64,000 bases of DNA, from positions 1-64,000 of the forward strand of contig JAFJTR010000020.1 of assembly GCA_022559985.1 (NCBI GenBank), read 5' to 3'. The notes under the pieces are model-generated. The model had not been told where the DNA came from, did not search any database, and worked only from the letters and a program-made list of their open reading frames with translations. Source of the DNA: Parastagonospora avenae f. sp. tritici 18332-5. Its lineage: Eukaryota > Ascomycota > Dothideomycetes > Pleosporales > Phaeosphaeriaceae. The translations under genes were made by a program, and so were the position numbers. Shown here piece after piece: positions 23,445-33,865 of this stretch; within the stretch, counting starts at the first letter, position 1; every line of letters begins with the position of its first letter.

Positions 23445-24730
23445 ATGGCATCACCAGTCTTGTCCATCCTTGAAAGTATCGCGGCTGCTGGAAAGGCCTA
23501 TGAGAGTGAGCAGCTTGGCTCTCGAGAATCCCTGATCGAGCTTGGCAGAGACCTTATCGCAGCACTCGAAATTCCCAGCGAATTCTTGCAAAGGAGTTTC
23601 TGGGCTGAGGTACGTACAGTTGTTAGCGGCTTTCGCCCGAGGCTGTATACTCTATTGAGCACGTTCTACAGCCAGCACTGTCAGCGCACTGCAAAATTGC
23701 CGTTCGAATCAAACTGTTCCAACACTTACGAGATGCTGGAGACAAGGGCCTTGTTCCTGCCGACCTCGCACGCAAAACTGGCGTTGACTTGGAATTGCTA
23801 CAACGCATCATACGTCATCTCATCGCCACGAAGGTTGTCTCGTACTCCGCCGGCGCAATCAGAGGGACGCCTTTGAGTAATGGACTGGCAGCCGACAGTT
23901 ACCAGAAGAGCATCGACTTCTGCTATGATGTAGCGCGACCTTCATTCAACGGCTTTCCAGATTTCTTCCAAAGTACCGACTACAAATTGCCGACATCGCT
24001 GGGCAAGGGACCCTTTCAAACCGCTCATGCGACAGAACTTCCGTTCTTTTCGTGGCTAGTGGCTACCCCTCCTCATTTAGATGAATTCGACGCTTTCATG
24101 TCGGCATACCGAGCTGGCAAGGCTAATTGGTTCGATGGCGGTTACTACCCGGTAGCCGAGCGCTTGGTCGAAGGCTTTAACGCGGGTGACAGCGAAGTAC
24201 TGCTTGTCGATGTTGGCGGTGGTCGTGGCCACGATGTACAACTCTTCGCGACTCACCATGTATCGCACCCAGGCACCATTGTTCTGCAAGATCGCGAACC
24301 CGTCATTGCGACCATACCGGACCAGGAACAGCTCCCCTTTACATGCGAAGCGCACGACTTCTTTACGCCTCAGCCGATCAAAGCAGCCAGGGCCTACTCA
24401 CTCCACTCCATTCTCCATGATTGGGATGACGATGATTGTATACGAATTTTGGAGAACCTGAAGCCTGCCCTCAAACCTGGATACTCCCGAGTGCTGTTGA
24501 ATGAGATCGTGTTGTCTGACGATCATCCGACCATCGCTGCGACGTCTATGGACATGATGATGTTGGCACATTTCGCGGTTCGTGAAAGGACTGAAGGGGA
24601 ATGGAAGAGACTTTTGGAGAGAGCAGGCCTGGCATTCATGAACATATACAGCTATCCAGGCGTTGCTGAAAGCGTGATCGAGGCAGAGCTTACCGATGAG
24701 CAACACGTTCTGCACAGTGTACACAATTAA
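23445..24730 (+). CDS. Plant-type (family 2) O-methyltransferase
   Basis: SAM-dependent methylation of a hydroxyl group, typically on a phenolic or polyketide-derived metabolite. Exons 23445-23609 and 23672-24730, 407 aa. The N-terminal winged-helix dimerisation domain includes KIAVRIKLFQHLRDAGDKG and ARKTGVDLELLQRIIRHL. The SAM loop LLVDVGGGRGHDVQLF is near residue 231. The catalytic His lies in HSILHDWDDDDC, near residue 302. EIVLSDD and SMDMMMLAHFAVRERTEGEW complete the family pattern. Such enzymes are common in secondary-metabolite clusters, but no polyketide or peptide synthase lies in this window, so it is solitary here. Confidence 0.9.
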
Positions 24731-24872
24731 CAAAGTACCAATTAGAGGGTAAATGCTCAGATACAAGACGTTACCTAGTCATACAAACAGGTGGCGTAGT
24801 GAGAGATTCTGTGGAGAACGAAACTGGGTGGCATTTGTACGACGTTGAATCTATTGAATAGAGCTTTACATT

Positions 24873-24916
24873 ATAGCGACGGCCATAGCGACGGCCATAG
24901 CGACGGCCATAGCGAT
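24873..24916. repeat. 12-bp tandem repeat, 3.7 copies
   Basis: ATAGCGACGGCC repeated three times, then ATAGCGAT. It lies 140 bp downstream of the O-methyltransferase stop. Confidence 0.9.
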
Positions 24917-25020
24917 CCTGGCTTTACCGGGTTTTACTTACTGCTTTAGTGCAAGACGAGGTTTTGAACCCGTCATTTCCGGAATCTTCACTCCCGTCTG
25001 ATGAGCCTGGAGAATGATCA

Positions 25021-25052
25021 GCTTACAACGAAGTTGGCTTACAACGAAGTTG
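25021..25052. repeat. 16-bp tandem duplication
   Basis: GCTTACAACGAAGTTG twice, head to tail, without mismatch. Confidence 0.9.
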
Positions 25053-26727
25053 ATGCAAAGGCGAATGGCAGCGGCGTCAGAGAGCATGAATGCTACTTAT
25101 TTAAGTTGAGGCCTGATTTTCCAGCCAGTCGATCACATTCCAGGGTATTACTAAATTAATCAGGCCGGCCTCTGAAGCTCAACCCGCAGTCAAAGCAGAT
25201 GATGCATTCCGTCGACATGGAGAACGAGCAAGGATTGTAATCATGTTCCTGTAAGATTAATTGATCAGAACTGCGTCAAGATGTCAACAGACACTTTGAA
25301 CGCCCTCTGATGTTCGAGGACCGCCCATCCCCGCGCTCTTGTGAAGAAAGTCAGGGAAGAAAATGTGGAGCTCTGTGATGCAAAATTAGATCATCGGACC
25401 GTGCGACTGAAGCCGCATGAGCCCTGTGCTAGCGCTTAACAGTTCTCGGCCACGAGCCGGCAGAAGGTTCGACCGGTGGAGTCGTGCCCCTTTAAGTGGA
25501 CTCGCTACGCACTTTGCATTTGTGATCCTCGCGAACCCAGGCGGGTGGGCATGCAGGTCCAGATACCCGCACTCAACAATGGCTAGCCCACACACACCGG
25601 TGCAAATCCGATTAACTTGCAGGTGGCGATTCTAAGGATTCTGGAGACGTTATCAGCATATGAATAGCGGTGAGCGCTTGTGTGCAACCGAGCCGGGAGA
25701 CTCATGTGACGTTTTGTACCTCAGGTAAGGATTATCAAGAGATTGCCCAGCACAGTGCCCATGCCCATCATCACCGCGTGGTCAGCCAGAGAATTTTCCA
25801 AGGCAAAGGAACTTCCCTTCTCGTGTAGTCTCAGTGACGCTCGGACGTCAATATGCTCACATGCCGTGTGGCAAGGCCACCTCAAGATCAGTGGCATGCC
25901 ACCACGTGCGAAGAGCTATTGGAATTTGGCCGACGGAGATGGAGTCCGCGTATCAGGCCGTGTTCCGCGCGTTGCACAGGCCAGTGCATGGTGCATAAGT
26001 TGGGGGTCTTATCTTCGCGGGAGCGTTCCGGCGCTGGAAAGACAGGCTGTTTTGAGGCATCTGGCGTCTGCACCGCGGTTCGGGCACGGACAGGAGGAGA
26101 TGATTGATAAAACTGACTGCTCGCTTGGGACTGCCGCTAGTCGCGTCCGGGTCTAGCCTCTCGACTTTTCGACTGCTAAGCTTTTGAGCCTCAGCTGCGC
26201 GAAGCACATCATGTTTTATACACCGGCTGAATTCGCCATGCAGCAGCAGTGAATGGCATCTCCAGACGCCTTTGTCCGGGAAAGTGGTATTACAAGTGGC
26301 GCTGCGGTCTAGGTTCTTCCTCGCTTGTTGGTTTTTTATCGTGGTTTTGTCGAGGAAAAGTGGATGCTCAAGACCCTTTGCTTCTTTTCCCACCGGCATC
26401 CACACCTGGGCAGTCGTCGCAACCAACACGATGCATTGCGAATCGCAGTCTCCTTTCTGCACTCCACCACGCGGATGATTCATAAGCTATTCGCCGGGGA
26501 AGCGCGATTCAGATGCCACGACGTCTGGACCCTCTGGTCAAGAAGAAATTAGGAGACGCTAGAGTGTAACCTGGTCTTCGTCCAAGGGGGACGTGGGGTG
26601 GTCTAGGACGTGCGCTTACCGACAGGTCCTACACAAAGGCCAACTCGTTCGCTCCAAAAAGTTTGTGACATCGAACCTTTCCTGCTCATTTCTATACTCA
26701 GGCTTGCTTTTTGGTTTCTCTTCAGTC

Positions 26728-28434
26728 ATGTTTTCTTACCTTCCGAGATACCCATTGCGAGCTGCGAGCGCTAGAGCAGTTGTTCGCGCAGCGAGGCCGT
26801 CTTACCGGCCTGCCCTTCTCAGATACCAAAGCTCAGAAGCTGTTGGACGCACACAGGAGATTGCACCGGGAACCTACCAAATTCCTCCCAGACAATACTC
26901 CTGCCAATATGAGGCGAAGCCTGCACCCAAACACGCCGCCACAGCGCCTCGTAGGATAGAACCTGCGACGCTGAAACTGAACAACAAGAATCTGTCCCAG
27001 CTGCAAAACGTCACAGTCCCAACTTACCAGCGGGAGGGCGTCAAGCAGGGCATCGTCCATGTCGGAGTAGGCGGCTTTCACCGAGCTCACTTGGCTGCTT
27101 ACGTCGACACACTTCTCGAGCAGTTCAACTCTCAGGACTGGTCCATTTGCGGCGTGGATCTGCAGCCCTTTGCTGCTCCCATGCGTGACGCCTTAGGATC
27201 ACAGGACAATCTTTACACTATGATCGAATGCGATACCGAGGGTACAAGCGCGCGCGTCATTGGAAGCATTACCGACTACATCTTTGCTCCCGACAACTGC
27301 GAGGCTGTCATTGCGAAAATGGCACACCCGGACACGCACATCGTGTCAATGACCGTCACTGAGAGCGGTTACTATATGAATGAGAACACACACGAGCTAC
27401 AGATTGACCATCCGGATATCGCGGCGGATTTGGCTGGCCAACAACCCCCTCGCACCGTATTTGCTTATCTGTACGCTGCTCTTGCCAGGCGACACGCAGC
27501 AGGTCTGCGGCCATTCACCGTTATGTCCTGCGATAACATGCAGAAGAATGGCGACATTAGCCGCAACATGTTGCTTGCTTTTGCCCGCCAACAAAACCCA
27601 GAGGTTGCCGATTGGATTGCGGAGAACGGCGCTTTCCCCAACAGCATGGTTGACAGAATCACGCCTCGCACAAGCGACGAGAACAAGGCCCAACTCGCAC
27701 AGGAATTCGGAGTCGAGGACTCTTGGCCCGTTGTCACAGAGGTCTTCCACCAATGGGTTCTTGAAGACAAGTTCGCCGACGGTCGTCCACTATTCGAGAA
27801 GGCTGGTGTCCAAGTCGTTCCCAACGTCCACAAGGTCGAAGAGTACGAACTCATCAAACTGCGCTTGCTCAACGCCAGCCACTCGGCTATGGGATATGCT
27901 GGATATCTGGGCGGCTTCACCTACATCCACGAAGTAATTGCCGACCCAACCTTCCGCAAGTACATCCGCAACATGATGCAGGAAGAGGTCCAGCCTCTGT
28001 TGCCGCGCATTCCTGGCGTCAGTGTAGACGATTATTGCAATACCCTTCTGGGACGATTCTCCAACCCCACGCTCAAGGACGAGCTTCCTCGGATTTGTCT
28101 CGGTGGATCAGGCAAGATTCCTCAGTTCATTATGCCTAGCATTGCGGAGCAGATTCAGGCAGGCGGTCCCCTCCGCCGCTTGACTCTATGCGCGGCAGCT
28201 TGGTTCCGCTACCTCCGTGGCATAAACGAGCAGGGTCAAGCCTTCAAGCTTGACGACCCCATGGCAGAGGAGCTCCAGGCTAAGGCTCTTGAGAGTTCAT
28301 TCTCGGTGCTCGAAGTGAAGAGCCTGTTCGGAGATGACCTTCGCGACGATAAGCGGTTTGTCGCAGAGTTGAAGAAGGCATTGGAGAGTCTGGAGCGCAA
28401 TGGCGCCAGGGCAACAATTGCCAGGTACGCGTAG
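26728..28434 (+). CDS. Mannitol 2-dehydrogenase with N-terminal extension
   Basis: NAD-dependent interconversion of D-mannitol and D-fructose (polyol-specific long-chain dehydrogenase family). Uninterrupted 568-aa frame from the ATG at 26728. The dinucleotide motif HVGVGGFHRAHLAAYVDTLL is near residue 112. The catalytic Lys lies in LIKLRLLNASHSAMGY, near residue 376. Fungal enzymes are usually about 500 aa and cytosolic; this one has about 65 extra residues, beginning MFSYLPRYPLRAASARAVVR, rich in Arg/Ala/Ser and without early acids, so a mitochondrial presequence is plausible. The frame stays open further upstream to 26593, but a likely 5' UTR acceptor site ends two bases before the chosen ATG. 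Confidence 0.93.
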   Translation: MFSYLPRYPLRAASARAVVRAARPSYRPALLRYQSSEAVGRTQEIAPGTYQIPPRQYSCQYEAKPAPKHAATAPRRIEPATLKLNNKNLSQLQNVTVPTYQREGVKQGIVHVGVGGFHRAHLAAYVDTLLEQFNSQDWSICGVDLQPFAAPMRDALGSQDNLYTMIECDTEGTSARVIGSITDYIFAPDNCEAVIAKMAHPDTHIVSMTVTESGYYMNENTHELQIDHPDIAADLAGQQPPRTVFAYLYAALARRHAAGLRPFTVMSCDNMQKNGDISRNMLLAFARQQNPEVADWIAENGAFPNSMVDRITPRTSDENKAQLAQEFGVEDSWPVVTEVFHQWVLEDKFADGRPLFEKAGVQVVPNVHKVEEYELIKLRLLNASHSAMGYAGYLGGFTYIHEVIADPTFRKYIRNMMQEEVQPLLPRIPGVSVDDYCNTLLGRFSNPTLKDELPRICLGGSGKIPQFIMPSIAEQIQAGGPLRRLTLCAAAWFRYLRGINEQGQAFKLDDPMAEELQAKALESSFSVLEVKSLFGDDLRDDKRFVAELKKALESLERNGARATIARYA

Positions 28435-29002
28435 AGCGAGCACAAAAGTTTCAAAAGCGTTTTAATAGTCTTACATTTTTTCTTTTGGTGGGCGGGTCAT
28501 TTGTCATATAGACTACAATCAGATATCCCTAGAGACCTCGAGGCAGGTCAAGCTTTCTTACCATTGCAATACACAATTACCGCCTTCTCGGCAGCTCCGT
28601 CATTGGCATATTCTTGTTCGATTTGAGCTTCTCGTACTGTACATGCAAGACTTGACGTTGTCGGCTTGGCCAAGAAATGCTGTGGAAATGCTCGCGGCTT
28701 GAGAAGGTAAGTTTTGATTTAAAGCTAGCGCCGTTACTAATGCCTTCTGGGATGATGTTCCCTGGAACAATCCAGTCGTGTTTTTCAGCACGTGTAGTAT
28801 CGCCGAGTATGCAAGCAAAGGGTAGCTCCTAAACCTTTGAGCTGGCGTTGACGTTGCACCTTCGTCAAATGCTGGAAAGAGCATTATGAGAAACCGCAAG
28901 CACGACTAGTATATTACTGAAGTTGCTGAGTACTGGCTGAACATATAGATTGACTAGTTGCCATCGCATTGGATCCAAGCTGATCACTCGAGAACTGTAC
29001 CT
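28435..29002. other. Convergent intergenic region
   Basis: 3' flanks of the mannitol dehydrogenase and DUF1593 genes. TTACATTTTTTCTTTTGG near 28470 is a plausible polyadenylation context. No gene seen. Confidence 0.5.
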
Positions 29003-30558
29003 TCACAGGTTCTTCATCAGATCTCCAATCGCGTCTACCCCTTCCCCACCACCCCGCAGCTCCTTATTCGTCACCTGTATCAAGACCCGTCGATAGCTGG
29101 TCAAACTGGGTAGGCCGTCATCCTTAACCTCTAGTACTAGATGCAACAACTGACCCCTTTCCTGCGGCTTGCGACTCATCAAATCGACGGCACACTTCTC
29201 GGGCGGCGGAATCGTGACTTCCACCTTCCGACCCTCGGCATCGATAGGCTTGATTGCAAGTTCAATGACCTCAGCGTCGACCCACCATTGTGTTGCAGTG
29301 GGCTCGCGGTAATGCCACCACTTGAAAGTCAGCGCGCCCCCGTCGGGATCATAAGTGCCAGCCGCGTCGAGAACGACAGTCGAGCCGGCCTCTGCATCGA
29401 TGCGCACAGGCGTGAGGTCCTTGGCGCCGTTGACGATTACGACTGGGTGGTGATTCGCCTTGGTGAAGTCTGGCTCCATGCTCCACTTGATGCGTGCGGC
29501 AAAATCATTTTGGAACGCATCGCGCCAGCGCCAGATAGTGGCATGGTTGGAAGTGAAGGTACGATCTTTGACTTTGACGCGGTCGACAGCGTCACTGAAG
29601 TGGTTGCTACTCACACCTTCGGTGCTTATATCGGTTTTCGCATAGCGTCCACCCCAGGAGCCGTACTCGGGACACTCGGGTACGCCCAGACCATTCTGTA
29701 TGAGATAGAGAAAGGTGGGAGTATCGCCTTCAGGGATGAAGAGGTAGTCTGGATATGCACTGCCTAGTGGACCAATCTGGATGTTATCTTTGATCCAACT
29801 CTTCTCCATCTTCGTAAAATCAGGGCCTCCCTCATCGAATCCATAGTACTTGTCGCCAGAGATGCCAGTCCATGCTGCTAAGCCGTATTGGTTCCAACCA
29901 TGCACGGAAGCGATGTAGAAGACGTCTGGGAAGTTTGTGCGTATCCATGCACCTGTGTCATCTTGGTCGGATATGGCATAGACTCGAAGGCGTGAGAGCA
30001 GGCGCTTCGAATCCTCAGGGGGATATTTATCATCGATCTTCAGCAGAGTTTGGGCGAGGGTGTTTGTTCCACCCCAACAGAGTACCCAAAGGGGCTCAGT
30101 CGATGGAGCGAGTATGCGATCGTAAAGAAGCTGCCCACCGGCCGAGAGGGGAAGATCGATGCCGACCGCGGACATTCCATAGGTCTAGGTAGTGTTAGCA
30201 TCCCGTGCACACCTTGTCTGGCCGGCTTCCGTTTTCTCTCTACAGAACGTACCTCGGCGCCCTTTCTTATGAGACTGCGCAGAGAATGCGCGCTGGGATA
30301 CTGCCATTCTGGATGTGCATGCTGGTTCAAATTGTCTACTGCATCGGCATACGCATCAACAATCTTCTCCATGTCCTGTGGACAGACTTTGTTCGTCATC
30401 CATGTACTCGTGCATGCCACCAGACCTTCTGTCTCAAACTGGTTGGCATACAAAAGATAGCGACACAGCGACTCGGCATCGTCGGGTTCATTCGAGATGT
30501 CTGATAGGATAAAGATGCGTGGCTTATGCGCGAACTTTTGAAGCTTCGTAGTGGCCAT
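29003..30558 (-). CDS. DUF1593 / nucleoside-hydrolase-like protein
   Basis: Exons (minus) 30558-30253 and 30184-29003, 495 aa, one 68-nt intron (GTACGT...CCTAG). The N-terminal domain resembles nucleoside hydrolases: PRIFILSDISNEPDDAESLC supplies the Asp cluster that binds Ca2+ in that fold, and WVLCWGGTNTLAQTLL is the conserved GGTN region. WIRTNFPDVFYIASVHG, EGDTPTFLYLIQNGL and WGGRY follow. The C-terminal ~130 residues form a beta-rich domain (VVLDAAGTYDPDGGALTFKW-WHY), as in the C-terminal domain of the Sde182/cellulose-binding family. No signal peptide is visible, unlike many secreted members. Substrate unknown. Confidence 0.85.
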
Positions 30559-31240
30559 GATGGACGCAGACGAAGCGTGGTGGCACAAAGGATGTAATGG
30601 AGTAAGTTCACTGGGAGCAGCGGCACCACGCTCTCTTCATGATATCCTAATGTTGTTGTTACTGTTACTCAACGCTACACAAAAGACTTCCGAAGATGTG
30701 CCTCATGGTGTGACAGGCGGGGCCGTCCTCGACGAAACCGGACGATTAGGCACGGCTTGCCATGTGGAGCGGGCTCGGTTGCGCTTGCCATGCAGTCAAC
30801 CTAAATCAGGTGGGGCGAGGGGCATCCGCATCTCCGGGGCCGTCACCCACACGCTCTTCCTTTCACGCGCGGCAGATTGAATCTTACAGGCACCACCTGG
30901 CGGAGATCGGGATGAGACAAGAGGGCCTCACGAGCAACTATGGCAGTTGCGGGCTCTCTAGCAGTCTCCATTTCTCGAAACTCTTTGGGGCGTCTGTCGT
31001 GTTTGGATTTAGTGCTATGAACATCAAGCCTGAAGGCCAGATCTTGGCAGATAAGAGCTCAAGGAGAGGTGTTGGTGGTGGGCTTTGTAGAGTGAGGTGC
31101 GAATCAAAGTAAAGTTTTGCACCTATGTAGCTTCGAACGCGTCTTCGAACGCGTCTTCCACGCGTCTTTCACGTGCACTAGGACAAAATTGGCACAGTGC
31201 GAACGGAATTCGGTTTACGAGTAGTGTTCAATGATCTAAT
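30559..31240. other. Intergenic, with ACGCGT-containing tandem repeat
   Basis: No gene supported. 31132-31166 contains CTTCGAACGCGT twice, then CTTCCACGCGT, giving three ACGCGT boxes within 35 bp. It ends at the CTAAT target site of the solo LTR. Confidence 0.5.
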
Positions 31241-31639
31241 TGTTACGATCAAGGAGTTGGGACTCTTTGGCAACAACGAGAACCAACAAAGGACGCCAAC
31301 AGCGGGGCTGTGCGACCGGTCACGTGACATACCGTCCAGCCAAGACCCACCGTCCGTGGAAGGCACACCGTCCATGGAAGGCACAACCACGCGGGACGGT
31401 AAGGGAGGATCTCTTAGTATATAAATCTCAGCAATGTGCTCTTATAGCTCATTGTCTTCAACTTCGTATTTCAAGTTATCCAATACATTGTACTCTTTAC
31501 AGAAGCACCCTCTTACTGTCTTAGTACGACCCAACCTCCGTAGCCAGTGCCAACATCTCACATCTCTCATCCGCGAAAACCAACTTGAGCCCATCAACAC
31601 CGGCTATCTAATTGTTAGCCACTTGATAAGGTTTTAACA
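31241..31639 (+). mobile_element. Solo LTR of the Ty3/gypsy family, with CTAAT target duplication
   Basis: 399 bp, TGTTACGATC...GTTTTAACA, flanked by perfect CTAAT copies (31236-31240 and 31640-31644). Its right half matches the 3' LTR at 7443-7892, including GAAGCACCCTCTTACTGTCT and CATCCGCGAAAACCAACTTG. No internal gypsy sequence is present, so it arose by LTR-LTR recombination. It is not TA-rich, unlike the left-end copy. It carries a TATA box (AGTATATAAA near 31418) and a near-tandem CCGTCC-(G/A)TGGAAGGCACA pair, so it could act as a promoter on the + strand. Confidence 0.93.
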
Positions 31640-31879
31640 CTAATGGACAGCCATGTGACGTTCCCACTCTGCTATATCGTGAAACAACAGATAGCAGAAC
31701 GAACACATTCTCAGGCGCGCAAACTCCTCAAATCTCTCCATCTTCGCGAGGCGTGGAATGTCATGAAGAGGTCCATTGATATGGCCATTTATGGAGCTCG
31801 AATGGCAGGCCACTATACCAAAGCAGTCCTTGCATACGACACTTAGGCATTTCTTTTTACCATCGCCAATTTCCCACAA
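31640..31879 (-). pseudogene. Fragment of an uncharacterised CxxC/FHD zinc-binding-like family
   Basis: 79-aa minus-strand frame with a CKDC pair, a spacer, then CSFCYLLFHDIAEWERHMAVH. The last part fits C-x2-C-x12-H-x3-H. The arrangement CxxC...CxxC...FHD resembles the frame at 59552-59850 (CEEC...CHYC...FHD). The stop lies in the solo LTR's target site. It is too short for a whole protein, and the upstream sequence (to 32260) carries another copy of the family's C-terminal segment, so this is probably a remnant. Confidence 0.4.
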
Positions 31880-32117
31880 GCTTTACAGGCAATCAACGAT
31901 ACCCCATTCCGTAGCTAGCCTCTATGCTTCTGGAAAGCTTATCCATTTATCAGGGAATTGTTTCCATATCGCGAGATGACCGGCAAAACGCGGGTCGGAC
32001 GAAGAATTCCTAACTGTCTTGGTGCCAGGCTCAACAGTTGGGCTGCAAAGAGCGATCCGATGAAGCGTGCTCAAGTCGATGGCGTTTCTTTTTGTATCGA
32101 TTGAGATAATATATTCG
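31880..32117. other. Unassigned sequence within gene-family debris
   Basis: No coding support; it separates two fragments of the CxxC/FHD family. Confidence 0.4.
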
Positions 32118-32260
32118 TGGTCAATGTTCCCCGTGCGGCCGTACTAGAGCTGCAAACGATTGTTAGAGTCCGTGAGGAAGTTCCCGATTAGATGTAGTTG
32201 CCCGATTTCGGAATTTTCTTGCGCTGATGATAGAGGCTGACAGCAACGATAATGCGTAAT
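32118..32260 (-). repeat. Dispersed repeat, copy 1 (gene-family 3' end)
   Basis: About 143 bp homologous to 59526-59662 in the same orientation. On the minus strand both encode a matching C-terminal peptide (HYRCCQPLS-AQEN-EI-QLHL-GNF, ending NRLQL or DRLQL and a stop). Homology continues a little beyond the stop (CCCCGTGCGGCCGTACTA). Confidence 0.75.
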
Positions 32261-32609
32261 TGCAGATAATTTCTCGTCCTTCTATGCTGGATGCCTAAGA
32301 ACATATGGCGATCGAGGTGCATACTATGCTCACAGCGGCGTCAGCCACCCGCACGCCACAACTACACCGATTAGCACAGCACCGCCTTGCTTGGCATGAC
32401 GTAACGAGACCATCCTAGCCATTGTAAAATACCACAAGCTGGCAAGGAGGCTATCATAGGCTGGATGCCTGACTGTAAGGCTTAGACATTGCGAGGGCCT
32501 GGTCGACCCAATACGAGCAGGAGCGACAGCCGTACGTGCGCCAAGTCCGCATTAGATTGTAGTATATATCTAGGTACATCTGTCTCAGGCACTCCTGCTA
32601 TCCTTTGAC
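32261..32609. other. Intergenic, upstream of the coiled-coil gene
   Basis: No gene seen. AGTATATATC at 32561-32570 is a plausible TATA element about 40 bp before the next ATG. Confidence 0.45.
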
Positions 32610-33764
32610 ATGGTCTCTTGTTATATTTCACTCGTCACCCTACTACTTATCATGTCTTCAGTACACGCCAAGATCCAAGAAGCTGCAAGTCAGAATGCAC
32701 TTCTCCTTCAAGGCCTCCATGAGACAGATTCAGCACCCTCGCAACTTCGCCAGCAAGATGCGTACATAAACAACCTCAACGTGCAGATGACCAAAATCAA
32801 TGCAAAGGTCGCCGATTTGAGGAAGAAGACTGCGACTGAACTCAAGGACCATGAGAAGTACCGCGATTCCAACGTCCGGCGCTTCGCCCATAAAGCTACA
32901 GGTCGCAAAGAAAGGTTTGCCGAGAAGGCAGCCAAGGAAGAGAAGGAATACTTCCATGCCATGCAAGCCCAAAAAAGCGCCGAGGACGAACTCGCATACG
33001 TACAGCACTTAAAATCCGAAGCTGAAGGCGCTCGTAAAGACTACGCCACGTCTGCCGAAAGGCATAACCATCTACAAGGCCAGCTTGACGCGCTGTACAA
33101 CTCCATCTTTGCAGGCCATACTCCCAATTTCCCGCTCGAAGACCGCGCCGAGGACTCTTGCAACACTGCGCAACACCACCTCTCCTCCCTCCATCAACGC
33201 ATGGAGATGGAGAAACACACGCTCTTCCTCTTGGGTCAGATCTCTTCCAAACTTAGCGATGCTCGAACCGCTCTCGATGGCGCATACAGCATGTCTCAAT
33301 ATGACATGTTTGGCGGCGGAACCATGGCATCGATGCAAAAGCGCAATTATCTGGAACGCGCCGAGTCTTGCATCCAACAAGTGCGTATGCTACAGCAACA
33401 ACTACCCAGTGACGTCCCACAACTGGGTGAATTGCAGATTGCGAGCGGCAGTATATGGAGCGATGTTGTGTTTGACAACATCTTCTCCGACATGGATATG
33501 CACGAGAAAGTCAAGCAGAGTATCGCACAAGTTGATCGTGTGGGGGCGCAGTGCGGGGACATCATTCGCGGGCGCGAAGAGGGACTAAATCGATTGCAGA
33601 GAGAGGTCGCGGAGGCTGAGGAGGGGATAAGGAAGGCGCGGGTAGAGTTGCAGAGGGCGAGAGAGGATGCGTTCAAGAGGGTGGTGGAAGGTCAGAGTGG
33701 TATGGGAGAAGGTCCGCCCGGATATGCGGCACCGAGTGAAGCACCGCCGGGGTATACTGTATAA
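32610..33764 (+). CDS. Coiled-coil protein with C-terminal PPGY motifs
   Basis: Single-exon 384-aa protein of unknown function. Long heptad-rich stretches cover about residues 45-160 and 300-360 (for example KINAKVADLRKKTATELKDH and EGLNRLQREVAEAEEGIRK), with a Gln-rich centre. The C-terminus has two PPGY motifs (PPGYAAPSEAPPGYTV), the PPxY type bound by WW domains, such as those of Nedd4/Rsp5 ligases. The first 20 residues from the ATG at 32610 look like a signal peptide (MVSCYISLVTLLLIMSSVHA). Starting at the second Met (32652) removes it and gives a cytosolic protein. I cannot decide between these from sequence alone. Confidence 0.75.
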   Translation: MVSCYISLVTLLLIMSSVHAKIQEAASQNALLLQGLHETDSAPSQLRQQDAYINNLNVQMTKINAKVADLRKKTATELKDHEKYRDSNVRRFAHKATGRKERFAEKAAKEEKEYFHAMQAQKSAEDELAYVQHLKSEAEGARKDYATSAERHNHLQGQLDALYNSIFAGHTPNFPLEDRAEDSCNTAQHHLSSLHQRMEMEKHTLFLLGQISSKLSDARTALDGAYSMSQYDMFGGGTMASMQKRNYLERAESCIQQVRMLQQQLPSDVPQLGELQIASGSIWSDVVFDNIFSDMDMHEKVKQSIAQVDRVGAQCGDIIRGREEGLNRLQREVAEAEEGIRKARVELQRAREDAFKRVVEGQSGMGEGPPGYAAPSEAPPGYTV

Positions 33765-33865
33765 TTAGCTCTTGAATGTGTTGCGGTGATGTAGCACTGG
33801 ACGTTGCATTGAATTGTCATGTCATTATTTCATGCCTATCGGGGCCCCCAATCGCCAACACGCGT

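Larger units (their letters stand above)
24731..26727. other. Two-kilobase intergenic region with short tandem repeats
   Basis: No frame here has domain or composition support; the longest are 25743-26156 (+) and 26483-25953 (-). It carries two short tandem repeats (24873-24916 and 25021-25052). TTTCTCTTCAG at 26715-26725, just before the mannitol dehydrogenase ATG, looks like the acceptor of a 5' UTR intron. Confidence 0.45.

Noticed and set aside
25953..26483. 176-aa minus-strand frame upstream of mannitol dehydrogenase
   Set aside because: No domain, odd composition, and overlapping frames of similar length in other phases.
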